DNA of 64,000 nt from Bacteroidales bacterium (GCA_004557385.1 SFEA01000002.1:1-64000), one strand, 5' to 3'; counted from the first letter of the stretch, positions 25,966 to 35,013 are shown. Made by a program: numbers and translations. Notes: generated by a model from the letters alone, not told the origin.

Positions 25966-26542
25966 AAGTATGTTTCCCGTTCTCTGTCTTCAAAACTATA
26001 TTCTGTTTATTACTATGCTTCTTCCGGTTATAAGTATGACGAGTTTACATTAAAGCCAAGAAAAGGAAGAAGTTGTGGTTCTTACGAACTTTTGTCTCTT
26101 CCACTTTTCTCAACTCATTAGTTAAGGATTTTATTCGCAGGGTGAGAACAAGACGAGAATGCAGAAGCTAAAGATTGTAGCTGATTATGTTCCTTCGTAC
26201 AAATATCTGAATGTTTGTTTAAAAGACGGAAACAACTGTGGTCGTTTTGAAAAGTGCGTGCGTACAATGACAGGGCTTGATGCGCTTGGAAAATTGGATT
26301 ATTACCGCGAGGTATTCGACGTTGATTATTACAATAGTCATAAGACTTGGTATATGAAGAAAATGCTCAAACGAATTGCACGCAAGAAACATGACTATTT
26401 TGAAATATATGCCTTTAAAAGGAAAGACATGACTGTTTCACTTTACATATACAAGGAAATCTATAATATTTTTTATTCATTCAGAAACATTGCTGGCAAA
26501 CCTACTATCATTAATTTCGTTAAACATCTCATTAGACGATGA
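25966..26542 (+). pseudogene. Broken PP-loop-like glycan-cluster gene, C-terminal part
   Basis: Two frames join into one decayed gene. Frame one reads from about 25966 through SSGYKYDEFTLKP and SCGSYELLSLPLFSTH to a TAG at 26119-26121. After a one-base shift the next frame continues LRIYSQGENKTRMQK and runs on to 26542. The stretch NNCGRFEKCVRTMTGLDALGKLD matches the C-terminal Cys-rich signature of PP-loop (QueC/ExsB-like) proteins seen in polysaccharide clusters. The N terminus was lost at the IS remnant. The stop overlaps the next ATG (ATGA), showing the former operon. Boundaries are approximate. Confidence 0.55.
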
Positions 26543-26665
26543 AAAAACGTATAGCCTATCTTGATTTCCTGCGAGGACTTGCCATCATGATGGTGGTGGG
26601 TATTCATACCTATTCATTGGGTGAGGATAGCACAGGAGTTCGTCGGTTGCGCCGCTTCTGGATGG
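26539..26665 (+). pseudogene. Acyltransferase family 3, N-terminal fragment
   Basis: MKKRIAYLDFLRGLAIMMVV followed by GIHTYSLGEDS is the conserved first membrane helix of Acyltransferase_3 proteins, which add acetyl or other acyl groups to surface glycans. After about residue 40 the similarity stops and the frame runs into unrelated DNA, ending at 26793. Only the first of ten or so helices survives. It was translationally coupled to the preceding broken gene. Confidence 0.75.
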
Positions 26666-26906
26666 AGATAGTGAGGTGCATGTCAACGCAAAAGGCTATA
26701 ACAACAGAGGGGGCAAACGCCCATGGAGCGAAGACCCTCTTCAGACAGTGCAGTGAGCCGAACAGGCTGCTGAGGATATTTACCAACGGCTAAACTACAA
26801 AAAGATGCCATTCGGAAAATTCAAGATACTGTAAAGTTTGTAGTACACAGACAAGCAAACGAGAATTACAAATCACTGAACAGTAATAAAAACGGACTTG
26901 GGGTTG
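26631..26906 (+). other. Decayed sequence of unknown origin
   Basis: One frame reads APLLDGDSEVHVNAKGYNN, an in-frame TGA at 26753, then AEQAAEDIYQRLNYKKMPFG to a stop at about 26833. A second frame reads DAIRKIQDTVKFVVHRQANE up to about 26935. These look like remnants of coding sequence, but I do not recognise the families. Confidence 0.35.
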
Positions 26907-27956
26907 TCAAACTTGGGTTAACAGTGAAATGGCTTCAGAAAGAGCATTCCTGAAATACTCTCCTTTTGAAACAGCTTGATTGATTCGGAGTATGTTGTCG
27001 CACATATTGTTGTATTCTTCCTGCGTAAGATGCTCGTAAATTTCGTCGATGTCGCGGAGGGAATCAATGCAGATACCGATGCCGTTCTCTTTCACAAAGT
27101 CTGCCATGGCAGCTTTGTTCCACACGATGAGGGGCAATCCGCAACGGATGTATAGAGAAATTTTGTGGGGTGTGTTGAAGGTGAGGTATTCGCCCCAATC
27201 ACCATTACAACACTCTGCAGAGTCTCCATCCCATACAAGTCCGAAATCACCATCAGCACAGCCAATAAGTTCATCCGGCAACATAAATCCTTTGACTTCA
27301 AATTTCTCAGGTGCTGCTGCATCAGCTTTGTTAAAACCTTTCCCATAGACATTTACTCTGAAGTTGTGAATATGATGGCCAAAAGAGTATAAAAACTTAT
27401 TCTTGCGGATTGACAACTGTCCGGCATACGCTATTTTGTGGGTGATGCCCTGCTCTTGTCGACTCATACATTTTGCTTTTGAGAAGAAGTCGAACACCCC
27501 CATGGAGGTGGTAATGCCTTTCCCGTTGTGACCGACAAATCCGTTGGCGGACATCCATTGGCAAATGGTTGGGTTACAACAAACAAGAGCATCTGACAAG
27601 TTCATTAACTCAATTTCTTTATGTATGGAGTGGCGTTTTAGACGGAAGCAATACAAATCATGCACAAAACTGATTATACGAGCTTTTTTTATGTGTGCGA
27701 TGCGGCAGATGGTTGAGTAGTATTTGACAGGATATTGCAATATCAGGATATTGCCATGGTTGATACGCAAAGCAATGCGTATAACTGACATGAGAGTCAT
27801 AAAAAAATGGTGGATGCGACTGTGGCTTATTCCATGATGTCGTCCGATTGGGGAGATGCCCATCTGTGCCATTATATCCTCAATGTCCCATCGGGCTTTG
27901 CTTCCGGCATCATTTATGCGCTTGATTTTGTAATCTTTAGGTAGATAGTACATCAT
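26907..27956 (-). CDS. Galactofuranosyltransferase-like glycosyltransferase
   Basis: A 349-residue GT-B-like enzyme resembling the galactofuranosyl/sugar transferases of Bacteroides and streptococcal glycan clusters. Typical segments are ILILQYPVKYYSTICRIAHIKKARIISFVHDLYC in the N-terminal half and FGLVWDGDSAECCNGDWGEYLTFNTPHKISLYIRCGLPLIVW in the donor-binding half. No membrane segment is evident. The gene is complete but alone, opposite in direction to the broken glycan genes next to it. Its GC content is clearly below that of the flanking genes. The sugar specificity is inference from family resemblance. Confidence 0.8.
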   Translation of the reverse strand: MMYYLPKDYKIKRINDAGSKARWDIEDIMAQMGISPIGRHHGISHSRIHHFFMTLMSVIRIALRINHGNILILQYPVKYYSTICRIAHIKKARIISFVHDLYCFRLKRHSIHKEIELMNLSDALVCCNPTICQWMSANGFVGHNGKGITTSMGVFDFFSKAKCMSRQEQGITHKIAYAGQLSIRKNKFLYSFGHHIHNFRVNVYGKGFNKADAAAPEKFEVKGFMLPDELIGCADGDFGLVWDGDSAECCNGDWGEYLTFNTPHKISLYIRCGLPLIVWNKAAMADFVKENGIGICIDSLRDIDEIYEHLTQEEYNNMCDNILRINQAVSKGEYFRNALSEAISLLTQV

Positions 27957-28295
27957 AACGGCGTAACGGCTTATAATATATTTCGGTATAGTTCCCAGGT
28001 TTGAGTTGTCTACTGTTGGTCTTTGACTACAATTTGTTGACCCTGTTAAAGAATGTTTCTTATTATTGTAGGCTTTTTTATAGTGTAACTCGTACTGGCT
28101 GAAACAATTGGATTTTGTTTTGCAAAGCTACTGCATTTATTCTAATTTCGCAAATTTCATAAGAAAATAATAATCAAAACTTTTGATCAAGTGATCGGAA
28201 TTTCTCCACGATAACCTCTGCGTTATCTGCGCTATCTGCGAGGGGCCTGTGGGTGTATGCGATACACCCCTACAGGGTGCACCTTGCGATTATTT
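27957..28295. other. AT-rich gap ending in a short repeat and hairpin
   Basis: No gene is seen. The first 240 bases are AT-rich and carry the upstream region of the glycosyltransferase gene. The last 90 bases differ sharply in composition: the word TATCTGCG occurs twice (CTCTGCGTTATCTGCGCTATCTGCGAG), followed by the hairpin GGGTGTAT-GCG-ATACACCC. Confidence 0.5.
28251..28269. repeat. Short perfect hairpin near the barrel gene end
   Basis: GGGTGTAT (28251-28258) and ATACACCC (28262-28269) pair perfectly around GCG. It lies about 30 bases beyond the stop of the outer-membrane barrel gene. No T run follows on either strand, so it may be part of a dispersed intergenic repeat together with the preceding CTGCG words. 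Confidence 0.5.
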
Positions 28296-30785
28296 CTACA
28301 TGCCGGTGCCGGTGGTGACGCCGCCGGTTTGGCTGTCGGTGCCGCTGCTCTTGGTCACGTCGTCGTTGTTGATGCTTCGCGAAGTTTTCTTCACCGAGGC
28401 TTTGAGGTTTCCGAATCGCCACGAAAGCGTCATGCCGAAGCTGCGCATAGGCACACGGATATTCGACTTTTGGCTGAAGGTCTCGGAATCGAGGTTGCTA
28501 TTGAATTTCAGATATTTCTGGAACGGTGAGCTGGCGCGGAGGCTCAGTGTGAGGGATTTGTCTTTAAAGAACGATTTGCTCACCGATAAGCCATGGAAAC
28601 TCATGCCGGTCATGGTGCTTTGCAAGCCTTTTTGCTTGGTGTGTCCGCCATAATATACGCTCACGTTGATGTTGTAAGGCAAAGTTTGCTGAATGGAGGT
28701 GAAAGCGTTGAATGCAAAGCCCGAGTTGTGCTGGTTGAGTGCGTCGCTCTTATAGTCGTTGTAGTTGAGGCGGAGGCTCAGCATGATGCGCGTTTTTGCC
28801 CAAGGCGAATAGTTGCACCAGATGTCGCCGCCAACGGTGCGGCGTCGTGCCACGTTGCCGTAGGTGGTGGTCATCACGCCATCTTTGGCGGTGCTGTATT
28901 GCTCAATGCCGTTGTTGGTGAAGTTGTAGTTGGCGTTGATGTTGAGCATAAGTTTTTGTCCGAATTGGCTGTAGCCAGCGCTTATGGAGTGCGACTTTTC
29001 GGTGTCGAGGTCAGGATTACCGAATGTTATTGTATTCGGGTTGGAATCATCGACATACGGGTTGAGGCTGCTAATGCCCGGGCGATTGATGCGCATGGTG
29101 TACGCCATCTTGAGCGTGGTGGTGGGCTTGAGCATGTACGACAGCTTCAGCGAGGGCACCACGTCGTTCATGTTAGCCGAGTAGTCGCGGTCGTGGCTGA
29201 GGTCGTATTTCACATTCATATAGGTGTATTCGTAGCGTGCACCCGCTTTCAGCCCGAAGCCTTTGTATTTCAGCTGATAGTCGGCGTAAGCAGCCACGAT
29301 GTTGCGCAGTTGGCTGTAACGGTTTTCGGGCGAATCGTCTTCAACCATTTCGCCGGCTTGGTTGGCAATCCATCGTTCCACTTCGCTTTTGTTTTTGCGA
29401 TAAATGTATTTTGCGCCGAAGTCGATGTAGTGCACGTCGGTGAGCGGGTTCACATAGTCGGCTTGCACGGTGTGCTCCTCGGTGTGTGCGTTGTTGTCGA
29501 AGCGCTGGTCATAGAGGTCGTAAGGCACATCTTGCACATCGTAGTAGCGGGTGTCGCTGCCGTTGCTTGCCGGTGAAAAATCGAGCCGGTAGCTCAATGT
29601 GAACAATTCGCCTTTTTTCTTGAACGAGTGCTGATAGTCGAGCCCCAGATTGTTGCCGCCGAAAGTGTTGTCGGCAAGGCTGCGTTGGTTGTAGGCATAA
29701 CGGCGGTCGCCCGAACGGCGCAGCATCTCGCTGTAGTATGTGGTGTTTGTGTTGAATTTGCCATTGAAAATGTTGCCCGACATGGTGATGAGGTTCAGTG
29801 AATCCACCTCATAGCTCGCCTCGAGCGAACCAAACATAAAGTCGCCCCAATTCTTACTTGAAGAAAGCATGTTCAGCGTGCGGAACTCTTCGCTTGTGAA
29901 GTCCTCGCGCGAGCTTTCGCTGGTGATGTTGCGCTTAAACTGGTGGCTGTAGTTGAGATTAGCCGAAACGGTGAATTTGCCGCTTTGCGCCGTGCCAAAA
30001 AATCCGCCGCCGCTTTGGCGAGTGTCGAGATTGGCATTTACGGTGGCATTGTAGCCTTGCACCTTTGCATCGGTGGTGATGATGTTAAGCACACCGCCCA
30101 CACCCTCGGCATCGTATTTTGCGCCCGGGTCGGTAACGACTTCAATTTTCTTGATTATGTTGGCAGGCATGCTGCGGAACACCTCTTTTGGGTTGTTGGT
30201 CATCATGGTGTTGGGCTTTCCGTTAACGAGCACCTTGAAGCTGCTCGAGCCATTCACCTGAATGTTGTCCTCGCCGTCGACGGTCACCATAGGCACTTTG
30301 CGCAGCATCTCGGTGATGGTGTTGGTTTTAGCGTCGGGGTCGGCTTCCATGTCGTAGGTGATTTTGTCCACGTCGGCCTTTATGAGAGGGCGCGATGCCT
30401 CCACAACCAGTTCGGCGAGGGCATTGTCGGCAGCTTTTGTAAGCACCTTGCCCAGGTCGACGCTCTTGTGTGCGGCATCTAACTCAAACGTGCGCATGGC
30501 AGGCATTTTGCCCACCACCGTGAAAGTGGCAAGGTATTTTCCTGCTGCCTTCATGCCTACATTAAACTTGCCGTTTTCGTCGGTGACATCCACCTTTACT
30601 GGTTGTTTGCTCGGCTTTGCCATGTCGAAAACTCGAATAGTGGCATACGGTTCGCTTTCGCTACTCACCGAATCCACCAAAACACCCTTAACTGAATAGG
30701 CTGCCACTGTTTGTGCCCACGCACTGCAGTTTGCCATCAATGCAATTGCCATAGCACCCAATAGGCAATAGAATTTCTCTCTCAT
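28296..30785 (-). CDS. TonB-dependent-receptor-like outer-membrane barrel protein
   Basis: An 829-residue outer-membrane protein. It has a signal peptide (MREKFYCLLGAMAIALMANCSAWAQ), then a carboxypeptidase-regulatory-like beta-sandwich (VKGVLVDSVSSESEPYATIRVFD). A plug domain follows (ITEMLRKVPMVTVDGEDNIQVNG, VLVNGKPNTMMTNNPKEVFRSMP, KIEVVTDPGAKYDAEGVGGVLNI). The rest is a long barrel of the OMP_b-brl_3 type, ending in a short hydrophilic tail. A SusD partner is absent, so it is not a classic SusCD glycan importer. The ligand is unknown. It stands alone, with its stop close to a small hairpin. Confidence 0.88.
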   Translation of the reverse strand: MREKFYCLLGAMAIALMANCSAWAQTVAAYSVKGVLVDSVSSESEPYATIRVFDMAKPSKQPVKVDVTDENGKFNVGMKAAGKYLATFTVVGKMPAMRTFELDAAHKSVDLGKVLTKAADNALAELVVEASRPLIKADVDKITYDMEADPDAKTNTITEMLRKVPMVTVDGEDNIQVNGSSSFKVLVNGKPNTMMTNNPKEVFRSMPANIIKKIEVVTDPGAKYDAEGVGGVLNIITTDAKVQGYNATVNANLDTRQSGGGFFGTAQSGKFTVSANLNYSHQFKRNITSESSREDFTSEEFRTLNMLSSSKNWGDFMFGSLEASYEVDSLNLITMSGNIFNGKFNTNTTYYSEMLRRSGDRRYAYNQRSLADNTFGGNNLGLDYQHSFKKKGELFTLSYRLDFSPASNGSDTRYYDVQDVPYDLYDQRFDNNAHTEEHTVQADYVNPLTDVHYIDFGAKYIYRKNKSEVERWIANQAGEMVEDDSPENRYSQLRNIVAAYADYQLKYKGFGLKAGARYEYTYMNVKYDLSHDRDYSANMNDVVPSLKLSYMLKPTTTLKMAYTMRINRPGISSLNPYVDDSNPNTITFGNPDLDTEKSHSISAGYSQFGQKLMLNINANYNFTNNGIEQYSTAKDGVMTTTYGNVARRRTVGGDIWCNYSPWAKTRIMLSLRLNYNDYKSDALNQHNSGFAFNAFTSIQQTLPYNINVSVYYGGHTKQKGLQSTMTGMSFHGLSVSKSFFKDKSLTLSLRASSPFQKYLKFNSNLDSETFSQKSNIRVPMRSFGMTLSWRFGNLKASVKKTSRSINNDDVTKSSGTDSQTGGVTTGTGM

Positions 30786-30905
30786 TTTTTTGTTTCTGTT
30801 TGTAAAAAATAATAATGTTTATTAACCGTGATTCGACAATTAGACGCAGGCATAGTCAGGTTTGTTGCAATAAACCTGAGTTTTAACACATATTAACTTG
30901 TGGTG

Positions 30906-32297
30906 TTACTTCAATATGTCGGGCTTTTGCTCGGGAGCGTGGGTGCTGCGAATGCGCCATTCCTTTGGGTAGAGGTTGTTGGCACGATTGCCGAGGTTGT
31001 TGACGAAGCCGATTGGCGCGCCCTGGTGGGTGAGCAGCACATAGCCGCGAGGGGCGTCGGTCAGGGTGATGGCTTCGCCACGCATATATGCGATGGCTTG
31101 GGCGTAAGTGACTTCGGCAGATGCAAAAGCGTGGGCGTTGAGCTGCGTGCTTAGCGCCAGAGCGTGGCTTGGCACAAGCGATTTGCCTTTTATAGCACCG
31201 AGGGTGATGCCTTGGTGCAGCACGCGCAGCGAATTGGCAAGCACGGGCATGAGCGGAGCAAAAGCATGGTGTATGGCAGTCACGGTGCCCATGGCGTCGG
31301 CGCTGATGGCGTATTCGTCGGGGGTCAGCAGCCACGTTTTGGCTTGCGGCGGCACTGCGGGAGCAGCCTTTTTTGCAGGCTTTACGCGTTTTGCCGATGC
31401 GGCTGGTTGTGTACCTTCGAGCGGTTTGCGCAAGATGCACATAAACAGCCCTTCGCCCTCGATGCGGTGTTGCATAAATCGGTAGCAATGATGATTGCAG
31501 TTGATGCCCAGAGCAATACGCCAGTCGGCGGGCGTGCCGAGGTCGATGCTTTCGGCGCCGTAAGTGTTGCAAATATGCTCCACGATGCACTCGTTTTCGA
31601 GGCGGTTGTAGGTGCAGGTGCTGTAGATAAGCAGTCCGCCTGGGCGCAGGCATTGCCAAGCGTCGCCAATGATTTCAATGTCGCGACGGGCACATTCGTT
31701 CACCAGGGCAGGCGTCCATTGCGCCACAGCCTCGGGGTCTTTGCGCATCATGCCCTCGCCGCTGCAAGGCACGTCGGCAGCCACCACGTCGAATAATGCG
31801 CCAAGACGTGCAAAATCGGCAGGGCGGTTGTTGGTCACCACAGCATTCGGGAAGCCCCATTTGATGATGTTTTCGCGCAATATCTGGGCGCGGGTGGGCA
31901 CAATTTCGTTAGCCACCACCAGCGAGCCTTCGGGCAGGGCAGCCAATGCAGAAGTGGTTTTGCCGCCGGGCGCTGCACACAGGTCGAGGTAGCGCACAGG
32001 CGAGTCGACAAGTCGGCGCAGAGCGTGACTGATGAACATCGACGATGCATCTTGCACATAGTAGCGCCCCGTCTGAAAGTCGGTGTCGAAGGTGAACGGC
32101 AAGCGGCTGTTGAGATAGGCGCCTTCGGCACACCAAGGCACTTGCTGAAGGTGGATCAGAGCTGTGGTTGATGTCTTGAGCGGGTTGCGGCGCACCGACA
32201 CCGATGCATCGGTGCCGCTGATTGCCTGCAGCAGAGCTTCGGCTTCGCTGCCCAACAGGGTCTGTATCTGTTCGATGAAGTCTTGTGAAAGTGCCAT
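30906..32297 (-). CDS. RsmF-like rRNA (cytosine-C5) methyltransferase
   Basis: A 463-residue RsmB/RsmF (NOL1/NOP2/Sun) methyltransferase that uses S-adenosylmethionine to methylate a cytosine in 16S rRNA. Key motifs are the SAM loop YLDLCAAPGGKTT, then DVPCSGEGMMRKDP and YSTCTYNRLENE, the two cysteines being the general-base helper and nucleophile. The C-terminal half (from about residue 310) resembles the PUA-like RNA-binding extension of RsmF, and EGEGLFMCILRK marks the end of the catalytic domain. It is divergent from the acyltransferase gene, with its own promoter. Confidence 0.88.
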   Translation of the reverse strand: MALSQDFIEQIQTLLGSEAEALLQAISGTDASVSVRRNPLKTSTTALIHLQQVPWCAEGAYLNSRLPFTFDTDFQTGRYYVQDASSMFISHALRRLVDSPVRYLDLCAAPGGKTTSALAALPEGSLVVANEIVPTRAQILRENIIKWGFPNAVVTNNRPADFARLGALFDVVAADVPCSGEGMMRKDPEAVAQWTPALVNECARRDIEIIGDAWQCLRPGGLLIYSTCTYNRLENECIVEHICNTYGAESIDLGTPADWRIALGINCNHHCYRFMQHRIEGEGLFMCILRKPLEGTQPAASAKRVKPAKKAAPAVPPQAKTWLLTPDEYAISADAMGTVTAIHHAFAPLMPVLANSLRVLHQGITLGAIKGKSLVPSHALALSTQLNAHAFASAEVTYAQAIAYMRGEAITLTDAPRGYVLLTHQGAPIGFVNNLGNRANNLYPKEWRIRSTHAPEQKPDILK

Positions 32298-32344
32298 TGC
32301 GCTATAGCTGAGTGGGTTTGGAATGGTGGAAATGTTTTCCGCGA

Positions 32345-32375
32345 CAAAATTAGGTTATTTATGCCGAATACGCAA
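32345..32375 (-). promoter_or_regulatory. Promoter of the RsmF-like gene
   Basis: TAATTTTG on the minus strand (complement of 32345-32352) and TTG (complement of 32373-32375) with a 20-base spacer form a good Bacteroidetes promoter about 50 bases before the start codon. Confidence 0.6.
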
Positions 32376-32450
32376 GAAAATGATGCGACGCAAGCATTCT
32401 TACTGTGCGATTGATGTGCCACGATGTGATGCCAGCCCGATTATTTTAGC

Positions 32451-32458
32451 TAACTTTG
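32451..32458 (+). promoter_or_regulatory. -7 element of the acyltransferase gene
   Basis: TAACTTTG fits TAnnTTTG and lies 38 bases before the ATG at 32497. It supports that start rather than the upstream in-frame ATG at 32323, which would precede the promoter. Confidence 0.55.
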
Positions 32459-32496
32459 CACCGCGAAAACAAACATTATTAATAATAGCATTAACG

Positions 32497-33540
32497 ATGC
32501 AGGCAACACCCGCAGCTAAACAGCGCATACAATACATCGACCTGGCGAAAGGCTTTTGCATTTTGCTGGTGGTGGCGTCGCACATCCTTGCGTTCTATCG
32601 CACCCAGCTGCCTTACGACAGCGTGCTGAAGTGCTTTCGCATGCCGCTTTACTTTTTTCTGTCGGGGGTGTTCTTCAAGCAATACGAGAACTTTGGCGGT
32701 TTTGTGAAGCGCAAAATCAACAAACTGCTCATTCCGTTTTTGTTTTTCTACGTCACCTTGGGCATTATACTGCCATGGGCGTTATATCAGTGGTGCGGCA
32801 TAAAGTTGCTCAGCTACAATCCTCGATTCGATTTTTTGCAAAACCTTGCGCAGGTGTGGACGCTCGAGAAATTTCCGAATGCGGCCATTTGGTTTTTGAT
32901 ATGCTTGCTTGAGGTGAACCTGATATTCTACGTCATCTTCATGGTGGCGCGGCGTGTGCGCTGGCATGCTACCTACCTGATAGCTGCGATGTCGGTGGCT
33001 TGTGGGGCGCTGGGCATGACGCTGAGCTACTGCCACATCAACCTGCCGTGCTTCATTGACTCGGCGCTCACCTCGATGCCGTTTTTTGCGCTGGGCTACA
33101 TACTTAACCGCAAGACGCGCGTGATGTACAACGGATGGCGCTGCGACAAATGGCTGTGGGTGGTGGTGCTGGCGTGCGTGCCGTTGCTGTTTTGGCTGGC
33201 ATATCCTCTCGATTATCGCTGCAACTATTTTGCCGGATGCTACCTCACGGCGCATCTGTGCGGGGTTGTGGGCACCATCATGACCATCTTTCTTGCCAAA
33301 ATGATTCGGCACATTCCGCTGGTGACCTACTGGGGACGATATTCAATTATGATATTGTGCACGCATCAAGTGCTGTATCAGCTGCTCGACCTGCTGCTTA
33401 AGCAGTTTGTGCCGCGCGGCTGGTGGCGGATAAGCGTCTGCCTGACGCTCACCATGATGCTGTATTTGCTCATCATTCCGTTCATGCGCCGGTTTATGCC
33501 GCACGTCACAGCACAGAACGACGTGATAAAGATTAATTGA
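32497..33540 (+). CDS. Acyltransferase family 3 membrane protein
   Basis: A 347-residue multi-helix inner-membrane protein of the Acyltransferase_3 family, which transfers acetyl or similar groups to sugars or lipids of the envelope. The N terminus QRIQYIDLAKGFCILLVVASHIL is the family hallmark, followed by FRMPLYFFLSGVFFKQ, the R/H-rich loop with FRMPLYFF and the SG turn. About ten hydrophobic segments follow to LLIIPFMRRFMP. The start at 32497 is supported by the promoter and by the position of the hallmark. It is intact, unlike the acyltransferase fragment at 26539. Its substrate is not indicated by neighbours. Confidence 0.88.
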   Translation: MQATPAAKQRIQYIDLAKGFCILLVVASHILAFYRTQLPYDSVLKCFRMPLYFFLSGVFFKQYENFGGFVKRKINKLLIPFLFFYVTLGIILPWALYQWCGIKLLSYNPRFDFLQNLAQVWTLEKFPNAAIWFLICLLEVNLIFYVIFMVARRVRWHATYLIAAMSVACGALGMTLSYCHINLPCFIDSALTSMPFFALGYILNRKTRVMYNGWRCDKWLWVVVLACVPLLFWLAYPLDYRCNYFAGCYLTAHLCGVVGTIMTIFLAKMIRHIPLVTYWGRYSIMILCTHQVLYQLLDLLLKQFVPRGWWRISVCLTLTMMLYLLIIPFMRRFMPHVTAQNDVIKIN

Positions 33541-33649
33541 CCGTTTGCTTTGAGCAAAATGTCTTGGCATGTAGCCCGAAATTGGTGCGATTGTTGATAA
33601 AAATGCAATAATAGTGGGCAAAATGTGAGGGAATATAGAATATTTTTTG

Positions 33650-33657
33650 TAATTTTG
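33650..33657 (+). promoter_or_regulatory. -7 element of argR
   Basis: TAATTTTG fits TAnnTTTG and lies 38 bases before the argR start codon. No convincing -33 element is visible. Confidence 0.45.
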
Positions 33658-33695
33658 CGAAGAAAATGTAAGAAAAGCGAATAAAACAACTTGCG

Positions 33696-34178
33696 ATGAA
33701 GAAGAAAAAGGCGCGTTTACAGCTCATAAAGAGCATTATCAGAGAGCATGTGGTTGGTTGCCAAGAGGACTTGGCAAAGCTGCTTGCCGATGAGGGCATT
33801 GTGGTTACGCAAGCCACATTGTCGCGCGACCTGAAGGTGCTTCGCATCACTAAGGTGGCAAACAGCGAGGGCACGTATATGTATGTGCTGGCTGATAATG
33901 TTTATGACAGCCGCGGCGTTCAGCCCGAGGGCGACAGACAATCGGGGCAGTCGGGTTTTATCTCGCTTGACTTTTCAGGCAATTTTGCAGTAATTAAGAC
34001 GCGTAACGGCTACGCCAGCGGTCTTGCATACGATATTGACATGGCAGGATTAGATGAAATTTTGGGCACGATAGCAGGAGCAAACACGGTGTTTGCGGTG
34101 CTGCGAGATGGCACGACACACCGACGAGCCGTGCGTGCTCTGTCGGTAATCATCCCTGAGTTAGGCGAGGCTGAATGA
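33696..34178 (+). CDS. argR: Arginine repressor ArgR
   Basis: A 160-residue winged-helix repressor that binds arginine and controls arginine synthesis genes. The N-terminal DNA-binding domain shows IKSIIREHVVGCQEDLAKLLADEG and TQATLSRDLKVLRITKV. The C-terminal hexamerisation and arginine-binding domain has GYASGLAYDIDMAG and EILGTIAGANTVFAVLRDG, where the GT(I/L)AG(D/A)NT segment lines the arginine site; the usual Asp is an Ala here (GTIAGANT). It directly precedes the GNAT-argG-argC-argD cluster, its most likely target. Confidence 0.93.
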   Translation: MKKKKARLQLIKSIIREHVVGCQEDLAKLLADEGIVVTQATLSRDLKVLRITKVANSEGTYMYVLADNVYDSRGVQPEGDRQSGQSGFISLDFSGNFAVIKTRNGYASGLAYDIDMAGLDEILGTIAGANTVFAVLRDGTTHRRAVRALSVIIPELGEAE

Positions 34179-34452
34179 AAAAAACTCACGGGCTGGTTAC
34201 TTTACCGCCCGGCAGTGCACGTAGTTTGACGAAGCAATGCAATGAAAAAAGCATGTTGGCGAGAGAGTTCTTCTTTCGGTAACCAACAATCAAACAAAAG
34301 ACATTTAGGTAAAAAAACAGCATGAGCGATGCGTATGCGGTTGCCCCTGTAACAGGATGTGAACGCGGCGTGTTGCCCCAAGGTTTTTGATATTATTCAT
34401 AGGTAACAATTTTTTATTAACAAACTATTTTTTTTTTTTTTGAATCAGAGAA
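34179..34452 (+). promoter_or_regulatory. Structured leader region before the arginine cluster
   Basis: A 274-base gap with several signs of control. TGGTTAC at 34194-34200 can pair with GTAACCA at 34279-34285, and CGGGC at 34189 with GCCCG at 34207. A 22-codon ORF lies at 34322-34390. TGATATTATTCA at 34388-34399 partly resembles an ArgR box. A run of about 14 T lies at 34428-34441, just before the next start codon. Their role is inference. Confidence 0.4.
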
Positions 34453-35013
34453 ATGTGCAATTCAGACGAAATTGAAATTGTAGTGGCAAGTGCCGAGCAC
34501 AAGAAGTACGTTGACGAAATTCTCGACACCATCACGGCTGCAGCCAAGGTGCGAGGAACGGGTATTGCCAAACGTTCGCCAGAGTATGTGATACAGAAAA
34601 TGTGTGAGCACAAGGCAGTGTTGGCATTGTGTCACGGCGAGTTTGCCGGCTTTAGCTACATTGAAAGTTGGAGCAACAAAAAGTTTGTGGCAAATTCAGG
34701 TCTTATAGTCGCTCCCAAGTTTAGGGGAATAGGGTTGGCAAAGCGCATCAAGCGACGAATTTTCGACCTCTCTCGCGAGATGTTTCCTGAAGCAAAAATA
34801 TTTAGCCTCACTACAGGCGAGGCGGTGATGAAAATGAACAGCGAACTGGGTTATCGCCCGGTTACATTCCCGTCGCTCACCGACGACGAAGCTTTTTGGC
34901 GCGGATGTGAAAACTGCGTGAACTACGACATCCTTCAGCGCTACGGCGGCACGAAATGCCTTTGCACGGGCATGCTCTACGACCCGGCAGAGCACGTCGA
35001 CGACGGCAAGTGA
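34453..35013 (+). CDS. GNAT N-acyltransferase of the arginine cluster
   Basis: A 186-residue GNAT-fold protein. SGLIVAPKFRGIGLAKRIKRRI contains the acyl-CoA pyrophosphate-binding loop (Q/RxxGxG/A as RGIGLA). The C terminus carries a Cys-rich stretch (GCENCVNYDILQRYGGTKCLCTGMLYD). Given its place ahead of argG, argC and argD, it may be the enzyme that acylates glutamate at the first step of arginine synthesis. In Bacteroides the pathway is known to use N-succinyl rather than N-acetyl intermediates. The exact acyl donor cannot be read from the sequence. Confidence 0.75.
   Translation: MCNSDEIEIVVASAEHKKYVDEILDTITAAAKVRGTGIAKRSPEYVIQKMCEHKAVLALCHGEFAGFSYIESWSNKKFVANSGLIVAPKFRGIGLAKRIKRRIFDLSREMFPEAKIFSLTTGEAVMKMNSELGYRPVTFPSLTDDEAFWRGCENCVNYDILQRYGGTKCLCTGMLYDPAEHVDDGK

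Noticed and set aside
26890..26915. Possible second IS3 end (ACGGACTTGGGGTTGTCA)
   Set aside because: Only partly matches the complement of the inverted repeat at 25580, and no transposase sequence adjoins it.
34179..34400. Known riboswitch class in the leader before the GNAT gene
   Set aside because: No conserved core of the common riboswitches (cobalamin, TPP, SAM, FMN) could be found.
34428..34441. Terminator formed by the 14-T run
   Set aside because: No adjacent stem-loop, and the run lies directly before a start codon.
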